NCBI RefSeq assembly: GCF_902810435.1
Contig: NZ_LR778174.1
Span: 1,906,501-1,970,500, forward strand
Direction: 5' to 3'
DNA: 64,000 bases
Source: Veillonella parvula
GTDB lineage: Bacteria > Bacillota > Negativicutes > Veillonellales > Veillonellaceae
Positions within the stretch are counted from its first letter, which is position 1. Each line of letters begins with the position of its first letter. The position numbers and the translations under genes were made by a program. Under the pieces are notes generated by a model. It was not told where the DNA came from and ran no database searches. It saw only the letters and a list, made by a program, of their open reading frames with translations. This document shows positions 1-9,253 of this stretch, one piece after another.

Positions 1-2284
1 ACGCTTCAAAGATTTGTGCACCGTGGTAGGAACGAACTGTGGAAATACCCATTTTGGACATGACCTTCATAATGCCACCTACAGCGGCCTTGATGTAGTT
101 CTTTTCTGCCTGTTCTGGTGTAATATCGCCAAGACGTTTCCGAGCTTGTAAATCGCGTACAGTTTCAAGCGCCAAGTATGGGTTGATAGCTGTTACACCA
201 TAGCCGATTAATGTACAGAAGTGATGTACTTCACGAGGTTCACCAGATTCAAGGATGAGACCAATTTCTGTACGCAATACTTTGCTAATCAAGTGATTGT
301 GAACGGCTGCTACAGCCAACAACGCTGGAATTGGCGCATGATGTTCATCGACACCACGATCAGATAAAATCAATACATTTTGATCTGTACGAGCTGCTTC
401 TTCTGCCTTAGCACACAATTCATCTAATGCATCGCGCAAGCCTTCGGCACCCTTAGTTGGATCAAATAGGATTGGCAAGGTTACAGATTTCATGCGACGG
501 CAATCAAGAGCTTTAATGGATGCCAATTCTTGGTTTGTAAGAATTGGGGTACGCATGGACAATGCATAGGTACCAGCTTTGTTAGGTTCTGTTAAATTCC
601 CAGAGTTACCAAGCATAACCCGTGTAGATGTAACCATTTCCTCACGAATAGAATCAATTGGAGGATTCGTTACTTGCGCAAACATTTGCTTGAAGTAGCT
701 ATATAACAATTGTGGTTTATCTGACAAGATAGCTAAAGGCGCGTCCGCTCCCATGGCACCAACAGGATCTTTCCCATCTTTTGCCATAGGCACGATCATG
801 CGCACAAGGTCTTCTTGGGTATAACCAAAAGCTTGTTGTTCTTTGAATAAATCATCTACTGTTGGAATTGTACTTTCATCGGCTTGCGTAATTTCAGACA
901 AATGAATAACGTGTTCCTTTACCCATTCATTGTATGGTAATTCAGTAGCGACACGATGTTTGATTTCTTCATCAGAGATGATACGTTGCTCCGCTGTATC
1001 AATGAGTAGCATTTTACCTGGTTCCAAACGGCCTTTAGCGCGGATGTTTTCAGCATTTTCGTTTACAACGCCAACCTCGGAGGCCATGATAACGCGATCA
1101 TCTGTTGTCACATAGTAACGAGCAGGACGCAAACCGTTACGGTCAAGGACACCGCCGATAACTGTACCATCGGTAAAGCCCATAGCCGCAGGACCATCCC
1201 AAGGTTCCATCATAAAGCTATTGAACTCATAGAAATCATGTTTTTCTTGACTCATGAGATTATTGCGTTCCCAAGGCTCAGGAATCATCATCATAATCGC
1301 ATGAGGCAAGGAGCGGCCTGTCATGTGCAAGAATTCTAATGTGTTATCAAACATAGCAGAGTCAGATCCGCTATCATCTACTACAGGGAATACCTTTTTG
1401 ATATCTGGGAACAATGGAGATTCCGCTTTACCTTCACGAGCATTGATCCAGTTTACATTGCCGCGAATGGTGTTGATTTCACCATTGTGAACTAAGAAAC
1501 GGTTAGGATGTGCTCGAGCCCAACTTGGGAATGTATTCGTACTGAAGCGGGAGTGAACCATTGCCAATGCGGAGGTAAAATCAAGGTCGCTCAAATCAAG
1601 GTAAAAGTCGCGCAATTGACCAGGTGTTAACATACCTTTATATACGATTGTTTTAGAAGACAAGGAGGCAATATAAAAATCGCTAGACAATTCCTTGCTC
1701 AATGGAATAATGCGTTTTTCCGCCAATTTACGAATGATATATAATTTGCGTTCAAATTCCTTATTGTTAGTTACATCTGGGCCTTTGCCGATAAGGATTT
1801 GAATCATCCAAGGACGAATCGCCGCAGCCTCTTTACCAACCTTTGTACCATCTACCGGTACTTCACGCCAGCCGAGAACAACTTGCCCCTCTTCGCGTAC
1901 GACCTCTTCGAGAATTCGTTTTTGCTCGTTACGGAGACTTTCATATTTATGGGCAAAGACCATACCTACGCCATATTCGCCAGCTGCAGGTAGATTAATA
2001 CCAAGCACTTCACACTCGCGCTTGAAGAACTCATGTGGGATTTGTACTAAAATACCGGCACCATCCCCAGTATCCTTGTCGGCACCGGCACCGCCACGAT
2101 GTTCCAAGCGCTCTAAAATGCGTAAACCATCGTCGATAATATCATGAGATTTTTTCCCCTTAATATTAACAACGAAGCCCATGCCACACGCATCCTTTTC
2201 AAATTGGCTACTGTACATACCATTGGCTTCAAGTCTAGCTTGATCTAGACGTTGTTGCTCTATTGTGCTTTGCTTCATATCCAT
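1..2284 (-). CDS. gltB: Glutamate synthase large subunit, N-terminal part (cut by window edge)
   Basis: Read directly on the minus strand: 761 open codons from ATG at 2284, preceded by a GAAGGAG ribosome site, running off the window at base 1. After a propeptide of about 32 residues comes DACGMGF, whose Cys33 would be the N-terminal nucleophile of the class II glutamine amidotransferase domain once the propeptide is removed. Further motifs include [18 protein letters not shown] and the central-domain stretch [17 protein letters not shown]. In this family the amidotransferase releases ammonia from glutamine, which is channelled to the FMN/Fe-S domain and added to 2-oxoglutarate. The FMN-binding and GXGXG domains lie outside the window, so completeness cannot be judged. 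No small subunit is visible upstream. Confidence 0.93.
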   Translation of the reverse strand, partial: MDMKQSTIEQQRLDQARLEANGMYSSQFEKDACGMGFVVNIKGKKSHDIIDDGLRILERLEHRGGAGADKDTGDGAGILVQIPHEFFKRECEVLGINLPAAGEYGVGMVFAHKYESLRNEQKRILEEVVREEGQVVLGWREVPVDGTKVGKEAAAIRPWMIQILIGKGPDVTNNKEFERKLYIIRKLAEKRIIPLSKELSSDFYIASLSSKTIVYKGMLTPGQLRDFYLDLSDLDFTSALAMVHSRFSTNTFPSWARAHPNRFLVHNGEINTIRGNVNWINAREGKAESPLFPDIKKVFPVVDDSGSDSAMFDNTLEFLHMTGRSLPHAIMMMIPEPWERNNLMSQEKHDFYEFNSFMMEPWDGPAAMGFTDGTVIGGVLDRNGLRPARYYVTTDDRVIMASEVGVVNENAENIRAKGRLEPGKMLLIDTAEQRIISDEEIKHRVATELPYNEWVKEHVIHLSEITQADESTIPTVDDLFKEQQAFGYTQEDLVRMIVPMAKDGKDPVGAMGADAPLAILSDKPQLLYSYFKQMFAQVTNPPIDSIREEMVTSTRVMLGNSGNLTEPNKAGTYALSMRTPILTNQELASIKALDCRRMKSVTLPILFDPTKGAEGLRDALDELCAKAEEAARTDQNVLILSDRGVDEHHAPIPALLAVAAVHNHLISKVLRTEIGLILESGEPREVHHFCTLIGYGVTAINPYLALETVRDLQARKRLGDITPEQAEKNYIKAAVGGIMKVMSKMGISTVRSYHGAQIFEA

Positions 2285-2465
2285 AACGTGCACTCCTTCA
2301 TATCACTTGATCATTCCAAGCACTGCGGCATCGTTCCGTTCGGTCTTGGTAAAAGTATAACTAACAAACTATTTCTCTATAAAATTATCAATTTAACATT
2401 CTATAGAATTTTATGTCTATACACAGTATACTCCTGTCCACTGTGAATTGAAAATATAAAAAAAA
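2285..2465 (-). promoter_or_regulatory. Leader region of gltB with a small stem
   Basis: The stretch upstream of gltB is AT-rich. A 5-bp stem (CCAAG at 2316-2320 with CTTGG at 2345-2349) encloses a GC-richer loop about 20 nt before the ribosome site. I do not recognise it as a known riboswitch class. A TATACT at about 2354-2359 on the minus strand could be a -10 box. Both calls are weak. Confidence 0.2.
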
Positions 2466-2496
2466 CATAGTCTATGCTTTTCATGCATAGACTATG
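2466..2496 (-). terminator. Rho-independent terminator after the RluA gene
   Basis: A 12-bp perfect stem (CATAGTCTATGC with its complement at 2485-2496) with a 7-nt loop. On the minus strand it is followed by a run of T. It ends the pseudouridine synthase transcript before the gltB leader. Confidence 0.85.
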
Positions 2497-2599
2497 AGTT
2501 TTTATCACTATTGTTTTTTGTATACAAGGATACAGGGATAATAAGCTTCTCATCCAATAAATACGATAGTCTTATTATTTAGAGTGGAAAAACCAACAG

Positions 2600-3469
2600 T
2601 TATTTTTCTCGACCAAAATTATCCCCTACTTCACAGGTAATCGTAATAGCTTCGTCTTTACCATACGGCACGAAAGTTAGCTCTGATGCGTGCAAACATT
2701 GGCGTGTATAGGGCTTATTGCGCGTACCATACATAGCATCACCAATAATAGGGTGACCAATATGTTCCATGTGAACCCGAATTTGATGAGTTCTGCCAGT
2801 CAACAACTTAAAACGTAACAGAGTGTTGTCTCCTTCATGACCGAGAACGGTATATTCCGTTTGAGCCGACTGACCAAACTCATCGATAACACGGCGATTA
2901 TCAAATACTGGATCTACCCCAATAGGCGCATCTACCATGCCATCCACATCAATACGACCTTCTACAAGTCCTGTATAAATACGATCGATACGCCCTGCTT
3001 GTAGCTCATCAGTATAATATTGTTGTGCTTCCTTTGTTTTACCAAATAGAATACACCCCGATGTATCTCGGTCGAGGCGATGCACAGGACGAACCTTATG
3101 AACTACACCCTTTTTCGCATAATAACCAGCTATATAATTGCTTAAGGTGCAAGACTTTGTTTGCCCTGCTGGATGAACGAGCATAAAAGGAGCCTTATTC
3201 ACAACTAGGGTATGAGCATCTTCATAGAGAACGGTAATCGGCCCCTTTTCTACGTCTACTCCATAAGCCTTATCTTGTGGTAATTCTAAGGTTAATACAT
3301 CACCCTTTTTAAGTGCTCGCTGCGAATGAGCCACACGGCTATTAACTTTTACCCGTTTCTTGCGAAACATCATTTGGATATCCCGAGCGGATAGGGAAAA
3401 TCGTTCCTTTACATATTTAGAGACCGTCAACTCTGTCGGTTCTTTCACCGTATATGTTTTCCAGCTCAT
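2600..3469 (-). CDS. RluA-family 23S rRNA pseudouridine synthase
   Basis: A 289-residue protein with an S4-like RNA-binding segment at about residues 15-65, then the RluA catalytic domain. The signature HRLDRDTSG (130-138) carries the catalytic Asp133, and TGRTHQIRVHMEHIGHPIIGD is the second conserved block. These enzymes isomerise uridine to pseudouridine in rRNA or tRNA; which site is modified here cannot be read from the sequence. One base separates it from the upstream acetyltransferase gene, so the two are almost certainly cotranscribed and translationally coupled. It could be RluD, RluC or a Firmicute YlyB/YjbO-type paralogue, so no symbol is given. Confidence 0.9.
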   Translation of the reverse strand: MSWKTYTVKEPTELTVSKYVKERFSLSARDIQMMFRKKRVKVNSRVAHSQRALKKGDVLTLELPQDKAYGVDVEKGPITVLYEDAHTLVVNKAPFMLVHPAGQTKSCTLSNYIAGYYAKKGVVHKVRPVHRLDRDTSGCILFGKTKEAQQYYTDELQAGRIDRIYTGLVEGRIDVDGMVDAPIGVDPVFDNRRVIDEFGQSAQTEYTVLGHEGDNTLLRFKLLTGRTHQIRVHMEHIGHPIIGDAMYGTRNKPYTRQCLHASELTFVPYGKDEAITITCEVGDNFGREK

Positions 3470-3470
3470 A

Positions 3471-4664
3471 TTACCACCACTCGTTAATATACGTTTTTTG
3501 TTCAGGATAGAGAATATCGAAATAGTCTAACCATTCTTCGCTTACTGAAAGTTTCCCTTCAAACGCAAGGTCTCGAGCCGTAAGTGTGCCCATTAATAAC
3601 TGGCTCAACGCACCGACCTCAATGGTAATATCTGTTTCATCCTCTATCGTATCAGAAATCTTTTTAACGGATGGAGTTAATGCACTGCCATATTGTACTT
3701 CATAGCGACCTTCGTTCCAACTGCAAAGCCCATCTTTTACAGCAAAGATCATTGTTATAGGCATCATCAATGCCTCTTGATTGACAGGAATTGCTTCAAA
3801 AGCAGCTTTTACATCTACAATACGACTCATCATATATGGCATGGTAGCGTGGCCAGTTCTACCATCAGGATAGAAGCGATAATATGTATCGTGAAGGCCT
3901 TCATTCCAACGGATAGACGTACCTTGAGAACGGTGATTATAGAAATAATTTAATAATGCACGTTGTGCACGGCGTGTCGTGTAAACCAGCTCAGTAACAG
4001 GAATTTCAGGCTGACCTAAACGATACACTGCATAGCCTTCAATGACATGGTCATCGTTGCGCACTACAGCAACATTTACACCTTCTGCAAAGAAGCTGCC
4101 TAACAAACGTTTCCATTCCTTTTCGCCACGTTCTGCGTAGCCAGAAAGACGAGCCGTATATGTTTTATATACTGGATCTAACAAAGTCCATTGATCTACG
4201 CTATTTAGTAAGCCAAAGCTCAACGTTTTATCTGTCATAGGGCGCAAGTCTTCTAGCGACATGGTGTTCACCCATTGATGAGCATAAAGTTCCCAACCAT
4301 ATTGCTGATAGAACGCTGCCTTGGATGGCATCAAAATCGTCATAGCTTGACCGCGTTTACGAAGCTCCTCTAGTGCAGCAGTTAACAGTGCACCGCCTAC
4401 ACCACCACGGCGGGCTGCTGGATGCGTTGCAACGCCTACCATATAGCTCGTAGGCAATACGGCACCACGTACATTAAGATTGTATTGACGCAAATGAACG
4501 GTACTCAACAATTGGTCCTGTTCTAACCCGACCATTGTATTCTCTGGTTCATAGCAATTTGTAAAATAATATTGAAAGAATGGATCTTCCTTTGGTTCAA
4601 AGCAGTACGCCCATAGATTTTCTACATGAGGCGTATCTTGAGCCATCGCAATTCTAAATTCCAT
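3471..4664 (-). CDS. Eis-like GNAT acetyltransferase with C-terminal SCP2-like domain
   Basis: A 397-residue protein. The N-terminal GNAT fold (about 1-150) carries an acetyl-CoA loop in VGVATHPAARRGGVGGALL. A second, degenerate GNAT-like middle follows, and the last 100 residues resemble the SCP2 sterol-carrier-like domain of the Eis (enhanced intracellular survival) family. Eis proteins form hexamers and acetylate amines such as aminoglycosides or peptides; the natural substrate here is unknown. It is first in a two-gene operon with the RluA gene. The leader is about 180 nt long and contains seven copies of an 8-bp repeat (4753-4808). Confidence 0.85.
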   Translation of the reverse strand: MEFRIAMAQDTPHVENLWAYCFEPKEDPFFQYYFTNCYEPENTMVGLEQDQLLSTVHLRQYNLNVRGAVLPTSYMVGVATHPAARRGGVGGALLTAALEELRKRGQAMTILMPSKAAFYQQYGWELYAHQWVNTMSLEDLRPMTDKTLSFGLLNSVDQWTLLDPVYKTYTARLSGYAERGEKEWKRLLGSFFAEGVNVAVVRNDDHVIEGYAVYRLGQPEIPVTELVYTTRRAQRALLNYFYNHRSQGTSIRWNEGLHDTYYRFYPDGRTGHATMPYMMSRIVDVKAAFEAIPVNQEALMMPITMIFAVKDGLCSWNEGRYEVQYGSALTPSVKKISDTIEDETDITIEVGALSQLLMGTLTARDLAFEGKLSVSEEWLDYFDILYPEQKTYINEWW

Positions 4665-4752
4665 AATTTTGTCCTCGTTATATCATAAGAGCCGTTATCT
4701 ATCTATCGCGTCACAGCGTATAATATCTAATCTGATCTAATTTAAGCACATC

Positions 4753-4808
4753 ATATCGCCATATCGCCATATCGCCATATCGCCATATCGCCATATCGCC
4801 ATATCGCC
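4753..4808. repeat. Tandem octamer repeat, 7 copies of ATATCGCC
   Basis: Seven uninterrupted copies of ATATCGCC in the noncoding stretch between the acetyltransferase start (4664) and the promoter-like box at 4854-4859, so it would be transcribed as part of the leader. Perfect short tandem repeats of this kind change copy number by slipped-strand mispairing. Confidence 0.97.
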
Positions 4809-4853
4809 ATGATGATACGATAGTTACATTCAAATAGATAGTCTAACAATTCT

Positions 4854-4859
4854 ATTATA
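4854..4859 (-). promoter_or_regulatory. Extended -10 box for the acetyltransferase operon
   Basis: Minus-strand TGTTATAAT (TATAAT at 4859-4854 with the TGn extension). No good -35 is seen; the preceding bases belong to the terminator hairpin of the upstream gene. The octamer tract starts about 45 bp downstream of the box. Confidence 0.5.
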
Positions 4860-4865
4860 ACAAAA

Positions 4866-4897
4866 TGAGCTATGAAGCACATCGACTTCATAGCTCA
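4866..4897 (-). terminator. Terminator of the DUF2156 gene
   Basis: A 12-bp stem (TGAGCTATGAAG with CTTCATAGCTCA) and an 8-nt loop begin 5 bp after the stop codon of the DUF2156 gene. On the minus strand it is followed by TTTTG. Confidence 0.75.
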
Positions 4898-4901
4898 GAT
4901 T

Positions 4902-5819
4902 TTATTTACCACCTGTCGCATTATCTGCTTCGTTAGCATATACTGCGTCATATTTTTCAGCAAAATGATCTGGGTTATAAGATTCTTTTGCTTGGCGAAG
5001 ACCAGGCAAGCCCATATCTTCTTCACGGTTAATGAATTCTACATCGCTGAATTCATGACGAATAAATTCATTATTGATCGCTTGGTACAAACCACGAATA
5101 TCTGGATTTGCTTTTTCAATATGAATCAACGCCATTTTATCATTCAACAATTCACCGATACTGAAAGCTTCCACGCGGCCAAACAATTTAATGGTGCCGC
5201 CTTTAAGGCCTAGCACATCCCAGTTATCAAATAATAAATTGATAGCAACCAATTCATCTTCGATACCTTCTTCATGATGGGTTTCTACCCAAGATGCTGC
5301 TGTTTCGCGGCATAATGGAATGATATCTTCTGTAATTGGCACATATTCATAGTTGGAATATTGCATGCGGAATTGATTTAAATGGTTTTTCTTTTGACGG
5401 AACTTCTTACCGGACAAATTGATAAGATCTTCAGACTTATAAATGTATTCGTAGTTATCGCGGTCAGGTGTGAATGTGTAGCGTCCAGGACATAATTCTT
5501 CCATGCGCTCTTTCATGATTTTGCTAATACCTTTGAAGCGGAATGGCAATTTATTTTCCACAAACCATTCTTTAGCGCGCAATAAACCATCAAGGAACTT
5601 TGCATCTTTACCAGCAAATGGAGGCAATAGGAATGGTTCACGCTTACCGCCACCTTGAATGTACAACACGCCATTTTCTTCAGCCCAACGAATGCCGTAC
5701 GCATCTTGCCACATAAATAATGTAGTAAAGCAGTTATCAGATGCTTCATAATGATGTTGTTCAAAATACTTGTCGATTAATGGTTTATCTCTTAATTCAA
5801 AACGTTTAAATTCTAAAAT
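4902..5819 (-). CDS. DUF2156 (LPG-synthase C-terminal-like) protein, probable ATT start
   Basis: The open frame extends well upstream of the first ATG (5714). Those upstream codons give ILEFKRFELRDKPLIDKYF and then CFTTLFMWQDAYGIRW, which match the conserved N-terminus expected of DUF2156 proteins. There is no ATG, GTG or TTG at the right place. A strong AGGAGGG (5832-5826) is followed after 7 nt by ATT at 5819, in frame, so I infer an ATT start and 305 residues. DUF2156 proteins have the tandem GNAT-like fold of the catalytic domain of phosphatidylglycerol lysyltransferase (MprF), but this one has no membrane part, so its substrate is unknown. It appears to be a single-gene unit with its own terminator. 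Confidence 0.82.
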   Translation of the reverse strand: MLEFKRFELRDKPLIDKYFEQHHYEASDNCFTTLFMWQDAYGIRWAEENGVLYIQGGGKREPFLLPPFAGKDAKFLDGLLRAKEWFVENKLPFRFKGISKIMKERMEELCPGRYTFTPDRDNYEYIYKSEDLINLSGKKFRQKKNHLNQFRMQYSNYEYVPITEDIIPLCRETAASWVETHHEEGIEDELVAINLLFDNWDVLGLKGGTIKLFGRVEAFSIGELLNDKMALIHIEKANPDIRGLYQAINNEFIRHEFSDVEFINREEDMGLPGLRQAKESYNPDHFAEKYDAVYANEADNATGGK

Positions 5820-5938
5820 AATAATCCCTCCTATCAGATTCCTCTTCTGAGGTTACCGTCGTTATCGGTAAAAGTTGAATATAGCCAAATATTCATTAGG
5901 CTCTTCATAATACTCTATTGAAGTCACTTAATTTGTAG

Positions 5939-7054
5939 TTATAATTTTACAGATTCCCCTAATTCAAAGGTACCATCTGTAGTGATAACCTTATCACCTT
6001 CATTTAGGCCAGAAATAATCGCTACATCATCATCTACTGTAGTACCCACTTCAACAACACGTACGTCAACGGTATTATTTTCAGTTAACACATATATGTA
6101 CTTGCCATCTTGGTTTTCACGAACCGCCTTAGTTGGAACGGTCAGCATCTTGGCTTTCACATTAGATTCAATAACGAGTGTATAGAATTCACCAGCCTTG
6201 ATTAGGCCTTTCTCATTATTGAAAGTGGCTTTCACAAGAACACTTGGCACATTTTCAGGTTGAGTAATATCTACGTAAGTCAATTCACCTGGTAATTCTT
6301 GGTCACCTACCTTGAGAAGTACCTTCATGCCATTCTTCGCTTCAGGTGTACCTAATTTCATAGCCGCATCACGAGGAATGCTGAGGGATGCAACCATCGG
6401 CGTAGATTGCTGAATCATCATAAATGGACGGTCTGCAATCGCCATTTGACGGTCTTCGTTATAGATAGATGTTACAGTACCTGCTATAGGAGCCACGATT
6501 GTAGATGCCGCCATCTGAGCCGATACTTGTGCGATTTGTGCCTCAATGGCTGCCGTATTGATGCCTCCGCCACCACCGGTTGTAACTGTTGTAGTTTGTG
6601 GTTGAGATCGTTCCAAAATACGATCATATTCTTTTTGTGTGATTATGCCCGCTTCACGCATGCGTTGAGCCTGTTCCAGTTGAGTACTGTCTATAGATGC
6701 TGCAGTCGTAGTCGTCACAGCTGTGGCATATGATTGTGATTGGGCTTGCGCTAATTGTCCTTGCAAGGATGCTAGCTGTTGTTGTAAAGCCGATGTATCT
6801 ACAGTTGCCACAGTTTGACCTTGCTGTACTTGATCGCCTACTTTCACGGCATACACGACCTGCCCCGTCAAGGTCGGCGTTATCGTCGCTTTATTAAGGG
6901 CCGTTACATTGGCATCATTATGAATCTGCAACGGCATATCCTTGTACGTTACCTCTGCGACGGATACGGTTTTCGTACCACATCCCGCAATAGCGAGTGT
7001 CATAATCATAACACCAAGGATAGCAATTACAGAGCAAAAACGATTTATTTGCAT
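5939..7054 (-). CDS. Efflux-type periplasmic adaptor lipoprotein (HlyD/AcrA family), orphan
   Basis: The chosen ATG at 7054 follows AGGAAGTGACAG; an earlier in-frame ATG at 7087 lacks a ribosome site. This gives 371 residues with a lipoprotein signal ending in LAIAGC. Next come a lipoyl half-motif (ATITPTLTGQVVYAVKVGDQVQQG), a Gln/Ala-rich coiled-coil hairpin with a Gly/Thr-rich stretch at its tip, the second lipoyl half (IVAPIAGTVTSI), and a beta-barrel and membrane-proximal domain (ENQDGKYIYVLTENNTVDVR, GLNEGDKVITTDG). Such adaptors join an inner-membrane RND or ABC pump to an outer-membrane channel. Neither partner is adjacent, so it must act with a pump encoded elsewhere. It is divergent from the aldo-keto reductase gene. 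Confidence 0.88.
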   Translation of the reverse strand: MQINRFCSVIAILGVMIMTLAIAGCGTKTVSVAEVTYKDMPLQIHNDANVTALNKATITPTLTGQVVYAVKVGDQVQQGQTVATVDTSALQQQLASLQGQLAQAQSQSYATAVTTTTAASIDSTQLEQAQRMREAGIITQKEYDRILERSQPQTTTVTTGGGGGINTAAIEAQIAQVSAQMAASTIVAPIAGTVTSIYNEDRQMAIADRPFMMIQQSTPMVASLSIPRDAAMKLGTPEAKNGMKVLLKVGDQELPGELTYVDITQPENVPSVLVKATFNNEKGLIKAGEFYTLVIESNVKAKMLTVPTKAVRENQDGKYIYVLTENNTVDVRVVEVGTTVDDDVAIISGLNEGDKVITTDGTFELGESVKL

Positions 7055-7165
7055 TCTGTCACTTCCTATCATATTGATTTTTATCAATACCTTAGTATAT
7101 CATAAAATCAGTTAGAATTGTATGAAAGCTAATTCCTTTAATTTATGGATATAACGGAGGTTCTC

Positions 7166-8017
7166 ATGGAAGAACGGATGGACTTTAGGATTTTAAATAA
7201 TGGTAGCTTCATTCCCTCCATCGGTTATGGTACCTATAAAACAGGTACCGAAGGAGAGACTGAACAAGCTGTTGCTAATGCACTTAGCGTAGGCTATCGT
7301 TTACTCGATACGGCCGCCTATTATGGCAATGAAGAAGCCGTGGCTAAAGGAATCAGAGCATCTGGTATCAAACGAACAGATATAATCATCACTACTAAAA
7401 TTTGGCACACCGATGCAGGCTACGATAATACGATGCGTGCTGTTGAAAGCTCCTTAAAGAAACTAGATACCAATTATATTGACATCATGCTCGTTCACCA
7501 ACCTTTGGGCGATTACTACGGCTCTTGGCGCGCCATGGAGGAGTTATACGACCAAAATATATTGCGTGGGTTAGGTCTTTCTAACTTTTATGAAGACCGA
7601 TTAATCGACTTGCTATATCACTGTAATGTAAAACCTGTAGTGAACCAAATTGAATGTCACCCATTCAACCAACGCCAAGCTCTTATACAATTGATGAGAA
7701 AGCATCAAGTTGTAGGCATGGCATGGTCTCCATTTACCCGTGATCGCCAACCGATTTTTGATCATCCTATCATCAAAAGCTTGGCTGAAAAATACGGTGT
7801 AACAAAGCATCAAATCATCTTGCGTTGGCATATTCAACGAGGCATCATTCCATTGCCAAAGGCCAATAACGTGAGCCATATGGAAGCAAACTTCGATGTA
7901 TTCGATTTCAAACTCACCAACATCGACATGGACGTTATGGAACTATTAGACCAACGATCCTTCTTGGAAAATCATCATACTGCGCCTGGTCTTGAAAGGC
8001 TGTTACAACTCAAATAA
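7166..8017 (+). CDS. Aldo-keto reductase
   Basis: ATG at 7166 is preceded by GGAGG with 6-nt spacing; the in-frame ATG at 7145 has no ribosome site. The protein is 283 residues with the full AKR tetrad visible: Asp48 (LLDTAAYYG), Tyr53, Lys78 (TTKIWHTD) and His111 (LVHQPLGDYYG). The C-terminal nicotinamide-cofactor motif is IPLPKANNVSHMEANFDVFDF. Members reduce aldehydes such as methylglyoxal or 2,5-diketo-gluconate with NADPH; the substrate is not evident. It sits alone, divergent from the efflux adaptor and convergent with azlD, with which it shares a bidirectional terminator. Confidence 0.93.
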   Translation: MEERMDFRILNNGSFIPSIGYGTYKTGTEGETEQAVANALSVGYRLLDTAAYYGNEEAVAKGIRASGIKRTDIIITTKIWHTDAGYDNTMRAVESSLKKLDTNYIDIMLVHQPLGDYYGSWRAMEELYDQNILRGLGLSNFYEDRLIDLLYHCNVKPVVNQIECHPFNQRQALIQLMRKHQVVGMAWSPFTRDRQPIFDHPIIKSLAEKYGVTKHQIILRWHIQRGIIPLPKANNVSHMEANFDVFDFKLTNIDMDVMELLDQRSFLENHHTAPGLERLLQLK

Positions 8018-8123
8018 AACGTAATATACTAATTAAATACTAAGTAACATGCATTGTTGATAACAATTACAATAAATATAACAATCATGCCATCACGATA
8101 AGAAAAATAGTATTTGTAAAAAT

Positions 8124-8170
8124 AAAACCACGTATATCTAACCTTTCATAAGAATAGATATACGTGGTTT
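8124..8170. terminator. Bidirectional terminator between aldo-keto reductase and azlD
   Basis: A stem of about 15 bp (AAACCACGTATATCT with AGATATACGTGGTTT) with A and T tracts on both sides, placed between convergent genes. Confidence 0.85.
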
Positions 8171-8173
8171 ATT

Positions 8174-8512
8174 TTATTTTGTCACATTAAATATAGCTTG
8201 TACAAGAATCATATAAATTACTGTACCAGCAGCAATCGATATGAGCATGTTACGTTTCCATAAATGTAAACCTACCGTAACAACCAAGGCTATGAGCTCC
8301 GGAATACCGTACGGATATGCTAACACGACAGTCTCTTTAAAGGTATATACAACGAGCATGCCCATAACAGCGGCTGGTAATGCCTTACCTAAAAATAGTA
8401 CAAAATCTGGTGCTTTTTTTCCTGGAGGAAATACGAGGAAGGCTCCAAATCGGGTAAGTAATGTACCGGCTACAACAATGGCAACAGTAATGACCATTTC
8501 TGTACTAGTCAA
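8174..8512 (-). CDS. azlD: AzlD-family branched-chain amino acid exporter small subunit
   Basis: A 112-residue, four-helix membrane protein of the AzlD family, partner of AzlC in exporting branched-chain amino acids or analogues. The best start is TTG at 8512: GGGGAGG (8527-8521) is 8 nt upstream, whereas the in-frame GTG at 8521 overlaps that ribosome site. It overlaps the end of azlC by 8 bp, indicating translational coupling. The hydrophobic run EMVITVAIVVAGTLLTRFGA and the motif LGKALPAAVMGMLVVY are typical of the family. Confidence 0.88.
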   Translation of the reverse strand: MTSTEMVITVAIVVAGTLLTRFGAFLVFPPGKKAPDFVLFLGKALPAAVMGMLVVYTFKETVVLAYPYGIPELIALVVTVGLHLWKRNMLISIAAGTVIYMILVQAIFNVTK

Positions 8513-9218
8513 GATGTACACCTCCCCACTTGTACGCTACATAACAGACGAAAAGCATACATGTCATAGACAGCAGCATAAAGAGTGATTTACCAACCAA
8601 TACAAGCATGATTAATGCCATTAGTACCCCAGCTACGCCAAAGGCTCTAATCTTATTATTCTTCGCATTGAGTAGCATTTCAAGGAATACCGCAATAAAT
8701 AGCCCTGGCAATACGAAATCGATGCCCCGTAAATCTACGTCAGCCAATAAATCACCAAATAGACCACCTACAAAGGTGCTAAATACCCAAAATATATAGT
8801 TAAGCCAAGACACGTGGAAGTAAAACCACTTTTCATCTACATCATCTGGCAGCTTCGTTCCCATGTTGATGGCAAAACTTTCATCACACATCCAAGCAAT
8901 AGTGGGGAACCATTTCCACCCCATATGAATATAACGTTGGAGCGCAGACAAACCGTAGAAGAAGTGACGACCATTAACAAACATGGTCAGTACAAACGCA
9001 TTAATAGGATCAAATCCAGCCACCAACATGCCAATCGTCACAAACTCCATGGATCCCGCAAAAATAGTAGACGCCAAAACAGGCGCCGTCCACCAAGGCA
9101 GCCCTTGGCTCGTAGCATATAAACCAAAGCCTAAACCAATAACAAATAAGCTTATGCCCATAGGAGCCATAATAGGAAAAGCAAAAGAAAAAGCACTTTG
9201 ACGCTTTATCTCATTCAA
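8505..9218 (-). CDS. azlC: AzlC-family branched-chain amino acid exporter large subunit
   Basis: The family motifs FAFPIMAPMGISLFVIGLGF, STIFAGSMEFVTIGM and NGRHFFYGLSAL are all present, with several membrane helices. The start is inferred as TTG at 9218 (LNEIKRQSAF), because AAAGGAG with 8-nt spacing precedes it; an earlier in-frame TTG at 9257 lies in the edge of the heptamer repeat and has no ribosome site. The protein is then 237 residues. It pairs with AzlD downstream. No terminator is seen between the alcohol dehydrogenase gene and azlC, so readthrough from that gene across the repeat is possible. Confidence 0.9.
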   Translation of the reverse strand: MNEIKRQSAFSFAFPIMAPMGISLFVIGLGFGLYATSQGLPWWTAPVLASTIFAGSMEFVTIGMLVAGFDPINAFVLTMFVNGRHFFYGLSALQRYIHMGWKWFPTIAWMCDESFAINMGTKLPDDVDEKWFYFHVSWLNYIFWVFSTFVGGLFGDLLADVDLRGIDFVLPGLFIAVFLEMLLNAKNNKIRAFGVAGVLMALIMLVLVGKSLFMLLSMTCMLFVCYVAYKWGGVHLD

Positions 9219-9253
9219 GGGACTATCTCCTTTCAATATCGTATAATCAGTCG

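Noticed and set aside
2285-2465. Glutamine riboswitch in the gltB leader
   Set aside because: There is a small GC-richer stem, but the conserved core of glnA-type RNAs was not seen.
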